64,000 bases of DNA from Devosia sp. YIM 151766 (GTDB lineage: Bacteria > Pseudomonadota > Alphaproteobacteria > Rhizobiales > Devosiaceae): positions 2,108,001 through 2,172,000 of the forward strand of contig NZ_CP127251.1 of assembly GCF_030285925.1 (NCBI RefSeq). The letters run 5' to 3'. Below the pieces are notes generated by a model. That model was not told the origin of the DNA. It saw nothing but the letters and a program-made list of their open reading frames with translations, and did no database searches. The translations under genes and the position numbers were made by a program. Position 1 is the first letter of the stretch, and each line of letters begins with the position of its first letter. Shown here piece by piece: positions 18,177 to 26,557 of this stretch.

Positions 18177-19478
18177 TCACAACCCGCCTAGGGTGGACTT
18201 CGCCCTTGCGCCGGCGACATAGACCTCGGCCACCGCCCGGTCGTCGCCCAGCGTCTGGAGCACGAATAATTCCTCGGCCAGGGTCTCGGCATTGGCCATG
18301 CGCATCCGCATGGTCGGCGTCGCCCTGGCATCGAGCACCACCAGGTCCGCCGCCCGCCCCGGCGCAATGGCGCCGATGGTCCGTTCCAGTCCCAGCGCCT
18401 CGGCATTGCCCAGCGTCGCCATATGGAAGGAGGCGAACGGATTGAGCCGCTGCCCCTGTAATTGCAATACCTTGTAGCCCTCGTCCAGTGTGCGCAGCAT
18501 GGAAAAGCTGGTGCCGCCGCCGATATCGGTGGCAATGCCGATCCGCACCCCGTTGTTCAGCAGCCGCTCGCGGTCGAACAGGCCCGAGCCCAGGAAGAGA
18601 TTGGAGGTCGGGCAGAACACCGCCACCGAACCGGTTTCGGCCAGAATGCCGGTCTCGCGATGATTGAGATGGATGCAATGGCCCAATAGCGTCTTGCGCC
18701 CCAGCAGGCCGTAATGCTCATAGATGCCCGTATAATCCGGCGCCTCCGGGTACAGCTCCATCGAATAGGAAATCTCGGCGTCGTTCTCGCTGAGATGGGT
18801 CTGCACATAGGCTTCGGGATGTTCTGCGACCAGCGCCCGCGCCGCCTCCATCTGTGCGGGCGTCGAGGTGATGGCGAAGCGCGGCGAGATGGCATAGAGC
18901 CCCCTGCCCCGCCCATGCCAGCGCGCGATCAGCGCCTTGGAATCGTCATAGCTCGATTGCGCGTCGTCGCAGAGCCCTGCCGGCGCATTGCGATCCATCA
19001 TCACCTTGCCGCCGACCATCAGCATGTTGCGCCTTTGCGCCTCGGCGAAGAACGCATCCACCGAGCGCGGATGGCTGGAGCAATAGGCCACCGCGCTGGT
19101 GGTGCCGTGCCGGATCAGCGCATCGTAGAAATCCACCGCCACCGCATCGGCATGGCCCTGCTGGCTGAACTTCTGTTCCTCGATGAACGTATAGGTATTG
19201 AGCCATTCCAGCAGCGATCCGGCATAGGCGGCGGTGATCTGGCTCTGCACATAATGCAGGTGCAGGTCGATGAAGCCGGGCAGGATCAGGTTGGGCCTAT
19301 GGTCGATGACCACGGCGCCGGAAATGTCCGCCGCCGAAAAATCCCCCAAGGCGACAACGCTGCCATCCTCGATGCTGACCGCGCCGTCTTCGAGATAGAG
19401 ATAGCTGTCCGCATCGTCCAGGCCCTGCGGCGCCCGGTGAAAGCTCAAGACCCGCCCGCGCAGAATGGTGCGGCTCAT
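18177..19478 (-). CDS. guaD: Guanine deaminase
   Basis: 433 residues from the ATG that overlaps the puuD stop (ATGA); the frame reads further upstream within puuD but without homology. Amidohydrolase motifs: PGFIDLHLHYVQ (metal His pair), TYTFIEEQKF, ISPRFAITSTP, VQTHLSEND, GHCIHLN, FCPTSNLFLGSGLF and GIATDIGGGTSFS, all typical of GuaD. It deaminates guanine to xanthine for XdhAB. The tight coupling to puuD ties it to urate formation and breakdown. Confidence 0.94.
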   Translation of the reverse strand: MSRTILRGRVLSFHRAPQGLDDADSYLYLEDGAVSIEDGSVVALGDFSAADISGAVVIDHRPNLILPGFIDLHLHYVQSQITAAYAGSLLEWLNTYTFIEEQKFSQQGHADAVAVDFYDALIRHGTTSAVAYCSSHPRSVDAFFAEAQRRNMLMVGGKVMMDRNAPAGLCDDAQSSYDDSKALIARWHGRGRGLYAISPRFAITSTPAQMEAARALVAEHPEAYVQTHLSENDAEISYSMELYPEAPDYTGIYEHYGLLGRKTLLGHCIHLNHRETGILAETGSVAVFCPTSNLFLGSGLFDRERLLNNGVRIGIATDIGGGTSFSMLRTLDEGYKVLQLQGQRLNPFASFHMATLGNAEALGLERTIGAIAPGRAADLVVLDARATPTMRMRMANAETLAEELFVLQTLGDDRAVAEVYVAGARAKSTLGGL

Positions 19479-20701
19479 GACCCCGAGCCCTCGCGATACC
19501 ATTCCACCAGCAAAGCCCGCTCCGCCCCGGTCATCTCCGTGACATTGCCCGGCGGCATCGCATGGCTCCACCCGGCCTGGATGGCGATCTCATGGGCGTG
19601 GTTGGCAATGGCCACGTCATTGTCGAGAATGACATTCTTGGGCGCCTGATAAATGCCCTCATGCACCGGCTCGGCCGTATGGCACATGGCGCAGCGGGTC
19701 TGTACCGCGAGGCTCGCCGCCGCGAAATGTCCGGTCTGCATGAAGCGCTCGCCCGCCGCCGTCGGCAGCGTTTCATCGCCCATGCCCGGCAATTTCGGCG
19801 CCGTCGACAGCCAGGCGATGACCAGCATCAGCACCACGGCCATTCCCCAGGTCCAGTGCGGATTGCCCTTCCGGGCGTGGCGGGTGTTGAAATAATGCCG
19901 GATGACGACGCCGACCAGGAAGATCAGCGAGGCGATGATCCAGTTCCACTGCGTGGCGAAAGCCAGCGGGTAATGGCTGGACAGCATGAAGAAGATCACC
20001 GGCAGGGTCAGGTAATTGTTATGCAGCGAGCGCTGCTTGGCGATGACGCCATATTTGGCGTCCGGCACCCGCCCCGCCTTCAAGTCCGCCACCACTTTTC
20101 TCTGGTTGGGAATGATGATCATCGCCACATTGGCGGTCATGATCGTGGCGGTGAACGCGCCCATATGCAGCATGGCGGCGCGGCCGGTGAACAATTGCGT
20201 ATAGCCCCAGCTCATCGCCACCAGGATGGCGAACAGCACCAGCATCAGCCCGGTGGTGGATTGCCCGATCGGCGACTTGCACAGCGCGTCGTAAAGCAGC
20301 CAGCCGAGCACGATGGAGCCGATCGAGAGCAGGATCGCCACCCAATTGGCCACGTCCAGCACATTACGGTCGACCAAATAGAGGTCGGCGCCCACATAAT
20401 AGAGCAATGCCAGCAGCATGGCCCCGGACAGCCAGGTCGCATAGCTCTCCCATTTAAACCAGGTCAGATGCTCGGGCAGGAATTCCGGCGCCACCAGATA
20501 TTTCTGAATGTGGTAGAAACCCCCGCCATGCACCTGCCATTCCTCGCCATGCGCCAGCGGCGGCAGGCTCGGGGTCTTGCGCAGGCCCAGGTCCAGCGCG
20601 ATGAAATAAAAGGACGAGCCGATCCAGGCAATGGCCGTCACCACATGCAGCCAGCGCACGGCGAACATCGCCCATTCATAGAAAATCGCCAGATCGCCCA
20701 T
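19475..20701 (-). CDS. puuD: Membrane urate hydroxylase with C-terminal cytochrome c domain
   Basis: 408 residues. About eight membrane helices, starting MFAVRWLHVVTAIAWIGSSFYF, are followed by a periplasmic c-type cytochrome domain with CAMCH at residues 337-341 and a likely axial Met in HAMPPGN near 380. Family knowledge: PuuD oxidises urate to 5-hydroxyisourate and passes electrons to the respiratory chain instead of O2, replacing soluble uricase. The conserved histidine-rich segments GGGFYHIQKYLVAPEFLPEHLTW and HYFNTRHARKGNPHW are present in pieces along the chain. It is coupled to guaD and 300 bp from the BMP gene. Confidence 0.93.
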   Translation of the reverse strand: MGDLAIFYEWAMFAVRWLHVVTAIAWIGSSFYFIALDLGLRKTPSLPPLAHGEEWQVHGGGFYHIQKYLVAPEFLPEHLTWFKWESYATWLSGAMLLALLYYVGADLYLVDRNVLDVANWVAILLSIGSIVLGWLLYDALCKSPIGQSTTGLMLVLFAILVAMSWGYTQLFTGRAAMLHMGAFTATIMTANVAMIIIPNQRKVVADLKAGRVPDAKYGVIAKQRSLHNNYLTLPVIFFMLSSHYPLAFATQWNWIIASLIFLVGVVIRHYFNTRHARKGNPHWTWGMAVVLMLVIAWLSTAPKLPGMGDETLPTAAGERFMQTGHFAAASLAVQTRCAMCHTAEPVHEGIYQAPKNVILDNDVAIANHAHEIAIQAGWSHAMPPGNVTEMTGAERALLVEWYREGSGS

Positions 20702-21001
20702 TCCAGCCTCATACTCGATTTGCCCCTCGCCCCTGGTGGGAGAGGGTGGTTTTGTCCGCGTTCAGCGGACGAAACCGGGTGAGGGGTTTTTCCCGCATGT
20801 CAGCTGCCAGCGGAAATGATTCCCCAACCGCCTGCGCCCCCCTCCCCCTTGAGGGGAGGGCCGGGGTGGGGGTGCTGCGTTTCCTACATATCCGCAGCCT
20901 CGCCCTCGCTCCGCCACCCCCAATCCTCCCCTCAAGGGAGAGGGAGAGCAGCTAAACAGACCAGGCCGGCGCCTCACGCCGGCCTGCCGGCATGAACGCC
21001 T
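20702..21001. repeat. Intergenic repeats upstream of puuD, with hairpin after the BMP gene
   Basis: This 300-bp spacer interrupts the purine operon. About 20710-20790 is a palindromic TGGTGGGAGAGGG / CGGGTGAGGGG element around TCCGC-GTTCA-GCGGA. About 20848-20945 is a CTCCCCTTGAGGGGAGGG-type element ending in CTCCCCTCAAGGGAG, related to copies near 40018 and 44911. Read on the minus strand, 20985-20963 is a 9-bp stem (AGGCCGGCG / CGCCGGCCT) with a 5-base loop, then GGTCTGTTT. It is a plausible terminator or mRNA-end stabiliser for the binding-protein gene. Confidence 0.65.
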
Positions 21002-22084
21002 TTAGGCCTTCACGCCTTCCACATACCAATCCATGGCCCACAGCCCGGCATCGTCGATGGTTTCGCCGGCCGCCGCGCGTTCGGTGCCGGTATTGTCGAC
21101 GATCGGCCCGGTAAACGGATGCAGCGAGCCATCGACAATGCCGTTCTTGACCGCTTCGGCGGCTTCCACCACTTCGGCGGGAATCTTCTCGTTATAAGGC
21201 CCGATCACCACTTCGCCGGCGGCAATGCCCGGCCAGCTGTCATCGGACACCCAGTTACCGGCCTGCACGTCCTTGACCACCTGGATATAATGGGGTGCCC
21301 AGACGTCGATGATCGCGGAAAGATGCGCATTGGGGGCGAAGGCGCTCATATCGGCGCCCTGGCCGAAGCCGCCGATAATGCCGCGCTCCTCGGCCACCTG
21401 CAGCGCCGCCGGACCGTCGGAATGCTGCGAGATGATGTCGGCGCCCTGATCGATCAGCGCGCGGGTGGCGTCCGATTCCTTGGCTGGATCGTGCCAGCTC
21501 GAGAGCCACACGACATTGACCGTGATCTCGGGATTGACCTTGCGGGCCGCCAGCGTGAAGGCGTTGATGCCCATCACCACTTCGGGGATCGGGAACGTGC
21601 CGATATAGCCGATATTATTGGTCTTGCTCAGATGGCCGGCCAGGGTGCCCATGACGGCGCGGCCTTCATGGAAGCGGGCATTATAGGTGCCGACATTGTC
21701 CGAGCGCTGATAGCCGGTGGCGTGTTCGAAGATCACGTCGGGGAATTCGCGGGCCACCTTGATCACGTAGTCGCCGAAGCCGAAGCTGGTGGCGAAGATG
21801 ATCTTGTTGCCCTGCTGGGCCAGTTCGCGCAGCACGCGTTCGCAGTCCGGGCCTTCCGGCACGCTTTCCACAAAGGTGATCTCGACCTGGTCGCCGAATT
21901 CTTCTTCCAGCGCCTGGGCGCCGACCCAATGGCCATAGGTCCAGCCATTGTCGTCCTTGGGACCGACATTGACGAACCCGATCTTGAGCGGGCCGTCCTG
22001 GGCGAAGGCGAGCGAGCTCGCCAGCGGCAGGGCCAGGCCCGCGGCGCCGAGCTTGAGCGCTGTGCGGCGGGTGATGATGGTCAT
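21002..22084 (-). CDS. BMP-family ABC transporter substrate-binding protein
   Basis: 360 residues. The N-terminus TRRTALKLGAAGLALPLAS resembles a Tat signal, with cleavage near AFAQDG. The mature part is a BmpA/PnrA-like fold (KIGFVNVGPKDDNGWTYGH, FATSFGFGDY, IGYIGTFPIPEVVMGINAF, ISQHSDGPAALQVAEERG). This family binds nucleosides or nucleobases. It is encoded with two permeases and a double ATPase between xdhABC and puuD, so a purine base, urate or a ureide is the probable ligand; this is inferred from context. Confidence 0.9.
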   Translation of the reverse strand: MTIITRRTALKLGAAGLALPLASSLAFAQDGPLKIGFVNVGPKDDNGWTYGHWVGAQALEEEFGDQVEITFVESVPEGPDCERVLRELAQQGNKIIFATSFGFGDYVIKVAREFPDVIFEHATGYQRSDNVGTYNARFHEGRAVMGTLAGHLSKTNNIGYIGTFPIPEVVMGINAFTLAARKVNPEITVNVVWLSSWHDPAKESDATRALIDQGADIISQHSDGPAALQVAEERGIIGGFGQGADMSAFAPNAHLSAIIDVWAPHYIQVVKDVQAGNWVSDDSWPGIAAGEVVIGPYNEKIPAEVVEAAEAVKNGIVDGSLHPFTGPIVDNTGTERAAAGETIDDAGLWAMDWYVEGVKA

Positions 22085-22123
22085 TTTGTTCTCCTTGACT
22101 GAAAACTGTTGTTGCTAGTCTTT

Positions 22124-23050
22124 TTATTGGCCGGGCATGAAAGGCTTGCCCAGGCAGGCGGGCGCTGCCGAATGTCCGGAACGCCGCAGCGAGATCAGCA
22201 CCAGAACGATGATCGTCGCCAGATAGGGGAGCGCTGCCCAGAATTCGGACGGCAACAGACCCATGCTGCCCGAGGCTTTGGTATAAAGCTCGATGGTCAT
22301 CACGAGTCCGAAGAGATAGGCGCCGGCCAGCAGGCGGAACGGCCGCCAGGCGGCGAACACCACCAGCGCCAGCGCGATCCAGCCGCGCCCGGCGGTGAGC
22401 TTCTCGGCCCATTGCGGCGTGAGCAGCAGCGGAAAGCAACTGCCCGCAATGCCGGCCATCGCCCCGCCGAACGCCACCGCGGCATAGCGCACGCCGATGA
22501 CCGAATAGCCGATGGAATGGGCGGAGAAATCGTTCTCGCCCACCGCGCGCAGGATCAGGCCCGCCCGGGTCTTGTTGAGGAAGAACCAGACGGCGAAGAC
22601 CAGGATCAGCGAGAAATAGACCAGCGGGCTATGGCCGAAGATCAGCCGCCAGATGGGATGGCTCGCCAGCTCCGCCGGAAACACCGAGCGGAAGATATCG
22701 ATGGGCCGGCCCGTATAGCCCTGGCCGAACAAGGCCGAGAAACCGGTGCCGAAAATGGTCAGCGCCAGCCCGGTGGCCACCTGGCTTGCCGACAGGGTCA
22801 GCGTCAGGAAGGCGAAGATCATCGAGGATGCGGCGGCGGCCAAAGCGGCGCAGCCAATGGCCAGCCAGGGATTGCCGCTCGTATAGGTCACGGCGAAGGC
22901 GACCACCGCGCCGATCAGCATCATGCCCTCGACGCCCAGATTGAGCACGCCGCTCTTTTCCACCACCAATTCGCCCAAGGCGGCGATCAGGATCGGCGTG
23001 GAGGCGCCGATCAGGGTGAAGATGATGGGGATCAACAGGTCCATGCTCAT
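22124..23050 (-). CDS. ABC transporter permease (NupQ/YufQ-like)
   Basis: 308 residues, about eight to nine membrane helices, of the branched BPD_transp_2 type used by BMP-family nucleoside importers. Typical are EKSGVLNLGVEGMMLIGAV near the start and RAVGENDFSAHSIGY in the cytoplasmic loop. Its ATG overlaps the stop of the other permease gene (ATGA), and the BMP gene follows 39 bp later. Confidence 0.92.
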   Translation of the reverse strand: MSMDLLIPIIFTLIGASTPILIAALGELVVEKSGVLNLGVEGMMLIGAVVAFAVTYTSGNPWLAIGCAALAAAASSMIFAFLTLTLSASQVATGLALTIFGTGFSALFGQGYTGRPIDIFRSVFPAELASHPIWRLIFGHSPLVYFSLILVFAVWFFLNKTRAGLILRAVGENDFSAHSIGYSVIGVRYAAVAFGGAMAGIAGSCFPLLLTPQWAEKLTAGRGWIALALVVFAAWRPFRLLAGAYLFGLVMTIELYTKASGSMGLLPSEFWAALPYLATIIVLVLISLRRSGHSAAPACLGKPFMPGQ

Positions 23051-24132
23051 CGCGCGATCTCCACTTCGGCCCTGGCGCCGAGGCGCAGCCGATAGCGCAC
23101 CAGGACGTCGCTGGCCAAAAGGAAGAACAGCATCATCGCCTGGAAAATGCCCACCGCCGCGACCGGCAGCTTGATCGTCGTCTGCGCCACCTCGCCGCCG
23201 ACCACGGCCACCGCCATGGCCAGCCCGGCGAAAATGATTCCTATCGGATGCAGCCGCCCGAGAAAGGCCACGATGATGGCGGTGAAGCCGTAATTGGTCG
23301 GGAAGGACGGCACCATGCGCCCGAACGGTCCCGCCGCTTCCAGCACCCCCGCCAGCCCCGCCAGCGCGCCGCCGGTCAGCAGCGCCAGCCAGATCGTGCG
23401 ATTGACCGAAAAGCCACCATAGCGCGCCGCGCTGGGCGCCGCCCCGACCACCTTGATCTGGTAGCCGAACACCGACCGGCTCATGAAGAACCAGGCTCCC
23501 AGAGCCACGATGATGGCGATGGGCACGCCCAGATGCACGATGGTTCCGGGCACCACACGCGGCAGCATCTGGTCGCCGGTAAACATCCGGGTCTGCGGGA
23601 AACCGAAGCCCATCGGGTCCTTCCAGGGCCCGATGACCAGATAGTTCAGCAATTGGATGGCCACATAGGTCAGCATCAGGCTGGTGAGGATTTCATTGAC
23701 CTGCAGCCGGGTCCGCAAAAAGGCCGGCACCGCCGCCCAGGCCATGCCCCCCGCCATGCCGGCGACGATCATCAGCGGCAAGATCCAGGCGCCGCTCATG
23801 TCGCGCGTCAGCAGCGCCACCCCGGTTGCCGCCAGCCCGCCCAGCACATATTGGCCCTCGGCTCCGATATTCCACACATTGGCGCGATAGCCGATGGCAA
23901 GGCCCACCGCGATGATGATCAGCGGCGCCGACTTGACCGCCAGGTCCTGCCATTTGAGCGGGTTGAGCAGCGGAGTGAGGAAAATCTCCCGCACCGCTCC
24001 CACGCCGTCATAGCCGATCAGAGAAAATACCAGCGCGCCCACCAGCGCCGTCACCAGCACCGCCCCGATCGGCGACAGGTAGAGCATGGTCTTGGAGGGT
24101 TCGAGGCGCTTTTCGAGGCGTATCTGCATCAT
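23047..24132 (-). CDS. ABC transporter permease (NupP/YufP-like)
   Basis: 361 residues, about nine to ten membrane helices. GYRANVWNIGAEGQYVLGG is the signature of this permease family, with the loop YQIKVVGAAPSAARYGGFSVNR facing the ATPase. It overlaps the ATPase gene upstream and the second permease gene downstream by 4 bp each, so the importer subunits are translationally coupled. Confidence 0.92.
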   Translation of the reverse strand: MMQIRLEKRLEPSKTMLYLSPIGAVLVTALVGALVFSLIGYDGVGAVREIFLTPLLNPLKWQDLAVKSAPLIIIAVGLAIGYRANVWNIGAEGQYVLGGLAATGVALLTRDMSGAWILPLMIVAGMAGGMAWAAVPAFLRTRLQVNEILTSLMLTYVAIQLLNYLVIGPWKDPMGFGFPQTRMFTGDQMLPRVVPGTIVHLGVPIAIIVALGAWFFMSRSVFGYQIKVVGAAPSAARYGGFSVNRTIWLALLTGGALAGLAGVLEAAGPFGRMVPSFPTNYGFTAIIVAFLGRLHPIGIIFAGLAMAVAVVGGEVAQTTIKLPVAAVGIFQAMMLFFLLASDVLVRYRLRLGARAEVEIAR

Positions 24133-25658
24133 GCCGCCTCCGTCCCGCCATGGACGCCGCCCATCAGCAGGCCGATCTCCTCCACGCTGAAATCCTTCAC
24201 CGGCCGCGCCTCGCTCAACCGTCCCATATTGATCACCGCCAGCGTATCGGCCAGGGCCCGCAATTCATCCAGGTCCTGACTGATGACCACAATGGCCGAT
24301 CCGGCGGCGGCCAGGTCGACCAGCGCCTGATGGATCGCCGCCGCCGCGCCGGCATCGACGCCCCAGGTCGGCTGGCTGACCACCAGCACCGACGGCCTTT
24401 GCAGGATTTCCCGGCCCATGATGTATTTCTGCAAATTCCCCCCGGACAGCGAGCCGGCGGTGGAGCCCGGCCCCAGCGCCTTGACCGCGAAATCGGCGAT
24501 CACCTTGCCCGTATAGGTCTTGGCCGCTCCCGAATTGATCAGCCCCAGCATCACCATGCCGAGCCGGTCGCGCGCCGTCAGCACCGAATTGTCCGACAGC
24601 GAGAAATCCCCCACCGCCGCGTGGCCGTTACGCTCCTCGGGCACCGCGCAGAGGCCATGCCGCCGCCGCTCGGTGGTGTCCATCAGCCCGATGCCATTGC
24701 CGTCGATGCTGATGGTCTGGCGGTCCGTGCTGCGAATCTCCCCCGACAGCGCGTCGAGCAGCGCGTTCTGCCCATTGCCGGCCACCCCCGCTATGCCCAG
24801 GATTTCCCCGGCGCGTACCGTAAAACTCACATCATTGACCGGAACGTTAAAATGGCCGGTGCTTGATGTTGACAATCTGTTAACCGACAGCTTCGCTTCG
24901 CCAAAGGTTCTGCCGGCGCTTTTGACGATTTCCTTGAGCCCGGCGCCGATCATCTTTTCGGCCATGGAGCGGCTGGTTTCCTGCTTCGGGTCGCAGGTAT
25001 CCACCAGCTTGCCGCCGCGCAGGATCGTCGCCGTATCGCATAAGGCTTTGATTTCATGTAGCTTATGCGAGATGTAGAGGATCGAGCAGCCTTCCTTGGC
25101 CAATTGGCGCAAGATGGTGAACAATTGCTCCACCTCCTGCGGCGTCAGCACCGAGGTGGGCTCATCCATGATCAGCAGTGAAGGGTTGAGCAGCAAAGCC
25201 CTAACGATTTCAATACGTTGCCGCTCCCCGACCGACAAGGTCGCCACCGTGCGATGCGGATCGAGCGCCAATCCATAGGTCCGCATGACCTCCCGAATCC
25301 GCGCCTCCAACTCCCGCGACGGGATTTTGGCGTCCATGCCCAGCGCGATATTTTCCAGCACGGTCAGCGCTTCGAACAGCGAAAAGTGCTGGAAAACCAT
25401 ACCGATACCCAGCTTTCGCGCCGCCTTGGGATTGGCCACGATCACCGTCTCGCCATTCCAGCGGATTTCCCCCGCATCGGGCTGCATGATGCCGTAGATC
25501 ATCTTGACCAGCGTGGACTTGCCCGCGCCGTTCTCGCCCAAAAGCGCGTGAATTTCCCCGGGCCTGACCGAAAACGAAACATTGTCGTTTGCCAGAACCC
25601 CTGGAAATTGCTTGGTAATTTCGACCAGCTCCAGCCGGCTTGGTATATTAGCTTCCAC
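24129..25658 (-). CDS. ABC transporter ATPase with two cassettes (NupO/YufO-like)
   Basis: About 509 residues from GTG 25658, preceded by GGGGGTGG; the frame stays open upstream within xdhC without homology. Cassette 1 has Walker [10 protein letters not shown], signature LSVGERQR and Walker B LLIMDEPTSVL. Cassette 2 has a degenerate Walker A (GVAGNGQNA), signature LSGGNLQK and Walker B-like VLVVSQPTWG, as is usual for sugar/nucleoside double ATPases. It energises the BMP importer. The start lies inside the last 11 bp of xdhC. Confidence 0.92.
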   Translation of the reverse strand: MEANIPSRLELVEITKQFPGVLANDNVSFSVRPGEIHALLGENGAGKSTLVKMIYGIMQPDAGEIRWNGETVIVANPKAARKLGIGMVFQHFSLFEALTVLENIALGMDAKIPSRELEARIREVMRTYGLALDPHRTVATLSVGERQRIEIVRALLLNPSLLIMDEPTSVLTPQEVEQLFTILRQLAKEGCSILYISHKLHEIKALCDTATILRGGKLVDTCDPKQETSRSMAEKMIGAGLKEIVKSAGRTFGEAKLSVNRLSTSSTGHFNVPVNDVSFTVRAGEILGIAGVAGNGQNALLDALSGEIRSTDRQTISIDGNGIGLMDTTERRRHGLCAVPEERNGHAAVGDFSLSDNSVLTARDRLGMVMLGLINSGAAKTYTGKVIADFAVKALGPGSTAGSLSGGNLQKYIMGREILQRPSVLVVSQPTWGVDAGAAAAIHQALVDLAAAGSAIVVISQDLDELRALADTLAVINMGRLSEARPVKDFSVEEIGLLMGGVHGGTEAA

Positions 25659-26505
25659 TCGCCACCCCCATCGTGCCGGGAATGGGCGCAGGCCCGGCAG
25701 CAACGTCCCTGTCCCCGATGTGGACCATAATTTCAGCCGCCGCCAGCGCCGCAATCACCGATGGCCGTTTATCCCCAAGCCCTTGCGCCCCGATCGGCAA
25801 GATCAATCGCTCCAAGGCTGTCCGCTCCCCGCCCTGCTCGATGAACCAGCTGGAAAATTTCGCCCGTTTGGTTTTGGAGCCGACCATGCCGACATAGGCG
25901 GCATCCCGCCGCGCCAGCGCCTCGTTGGCGATCAGGAAATCCAGCGCATGATCATGAGTCACAATGACAAAAGCGCTGCCATGGGGCGCGGAACGCACCA
26001 CCGCCTCGGGCATGGCGACCCGTTTATGCGGGATGCCGGGCGCCAGCAGGTCGAGCTCCTCCTGCCGCGTATCGATGACTTCCAGCCGCACCGGCAGCAG
26101 CGACAATATCTGCGCCAGCACCCGGCCGACATGGCCGGCGCCGAAAATATAGACATGCGCCGCCCTGGCCTCTTCGGCCGCCGCCCGCGCCAGCAGCTCC
26201 TGGCGCAGGGCCCCGTCGGCGAAGCGCAGCGCCACCTTGACCCGGCCGCCGCAGCATTGGCCGATTTCCGGGCCCAGCGGCACATCCATGGCCTCCGCCG
26301 CGCGCCCCTCAGCGATCAGCCGCCGCGCATGGTCGATGACCATATATTCCAGCGCGCCGCCGCCGATCGTGCCAAGGATCGTCGCCGGCCCCACCAGCAT
26401 GAAGGTCCCCTGTTCCCGGGGCGAAGAGCCGCGCACGGCGGTGAGTTCGCAAGCGATGGCGGAGGAATTGTCGGCGAGAAAAGTGGCGAGGCTGGCCGCG
26501 TTCAT
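25648..26505 (-). CDS. xdhC: Xanthine dehydrogenase accessory protein XdhC
   Basis: 285 residues. The N-terminal part carries ELTAVRGSSPREQGTFMLVG, TIGGGALEY and the QCCGG motif near residue 83 that marks XdhC. The C-terminal half is a Rossmann-like domain (VYIFGAGHVGRVLAQIL, VTHDHALDFLI, YVGMVGSKTKRAKF). Family knowledge: it binds and sulfurates the molybdenum cofactor and delivers it to XdhB. It follows xdhB by 52 bp and overlaps the ABC ATPase gene. Confidence 0.94.
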   Translation of the reverse strand: MNAASLATFLADNSSAIACELTAVRGSSPREQGTFMLVGPATILGTIGGGALEYMVIDHARRLIAEGRAAEAMDVPLGPEIGQCCGGRVKVALRFADGALRQELLARAAAEEARAAHVYIFGAGHVGRVLAQILSLLPVRLEVIDTRQEELDLLAPGIPHKRVAMPEAVVRSAPHGSAFVIVTHDHALDFLIANEALARRDAAYVGMVGSKTKRAKFSSWFIEQGGERTALERLILPIGAQGLGDKRPSVIAALAAAEIMVHIGDRDVAAGPAPIPGTMGVASGS

Positions 26506-26557
26506 TGGCCTGCCCCTCGCATATGGAGCGGCCCGGGCGATGCAACCGGCGCAATCC

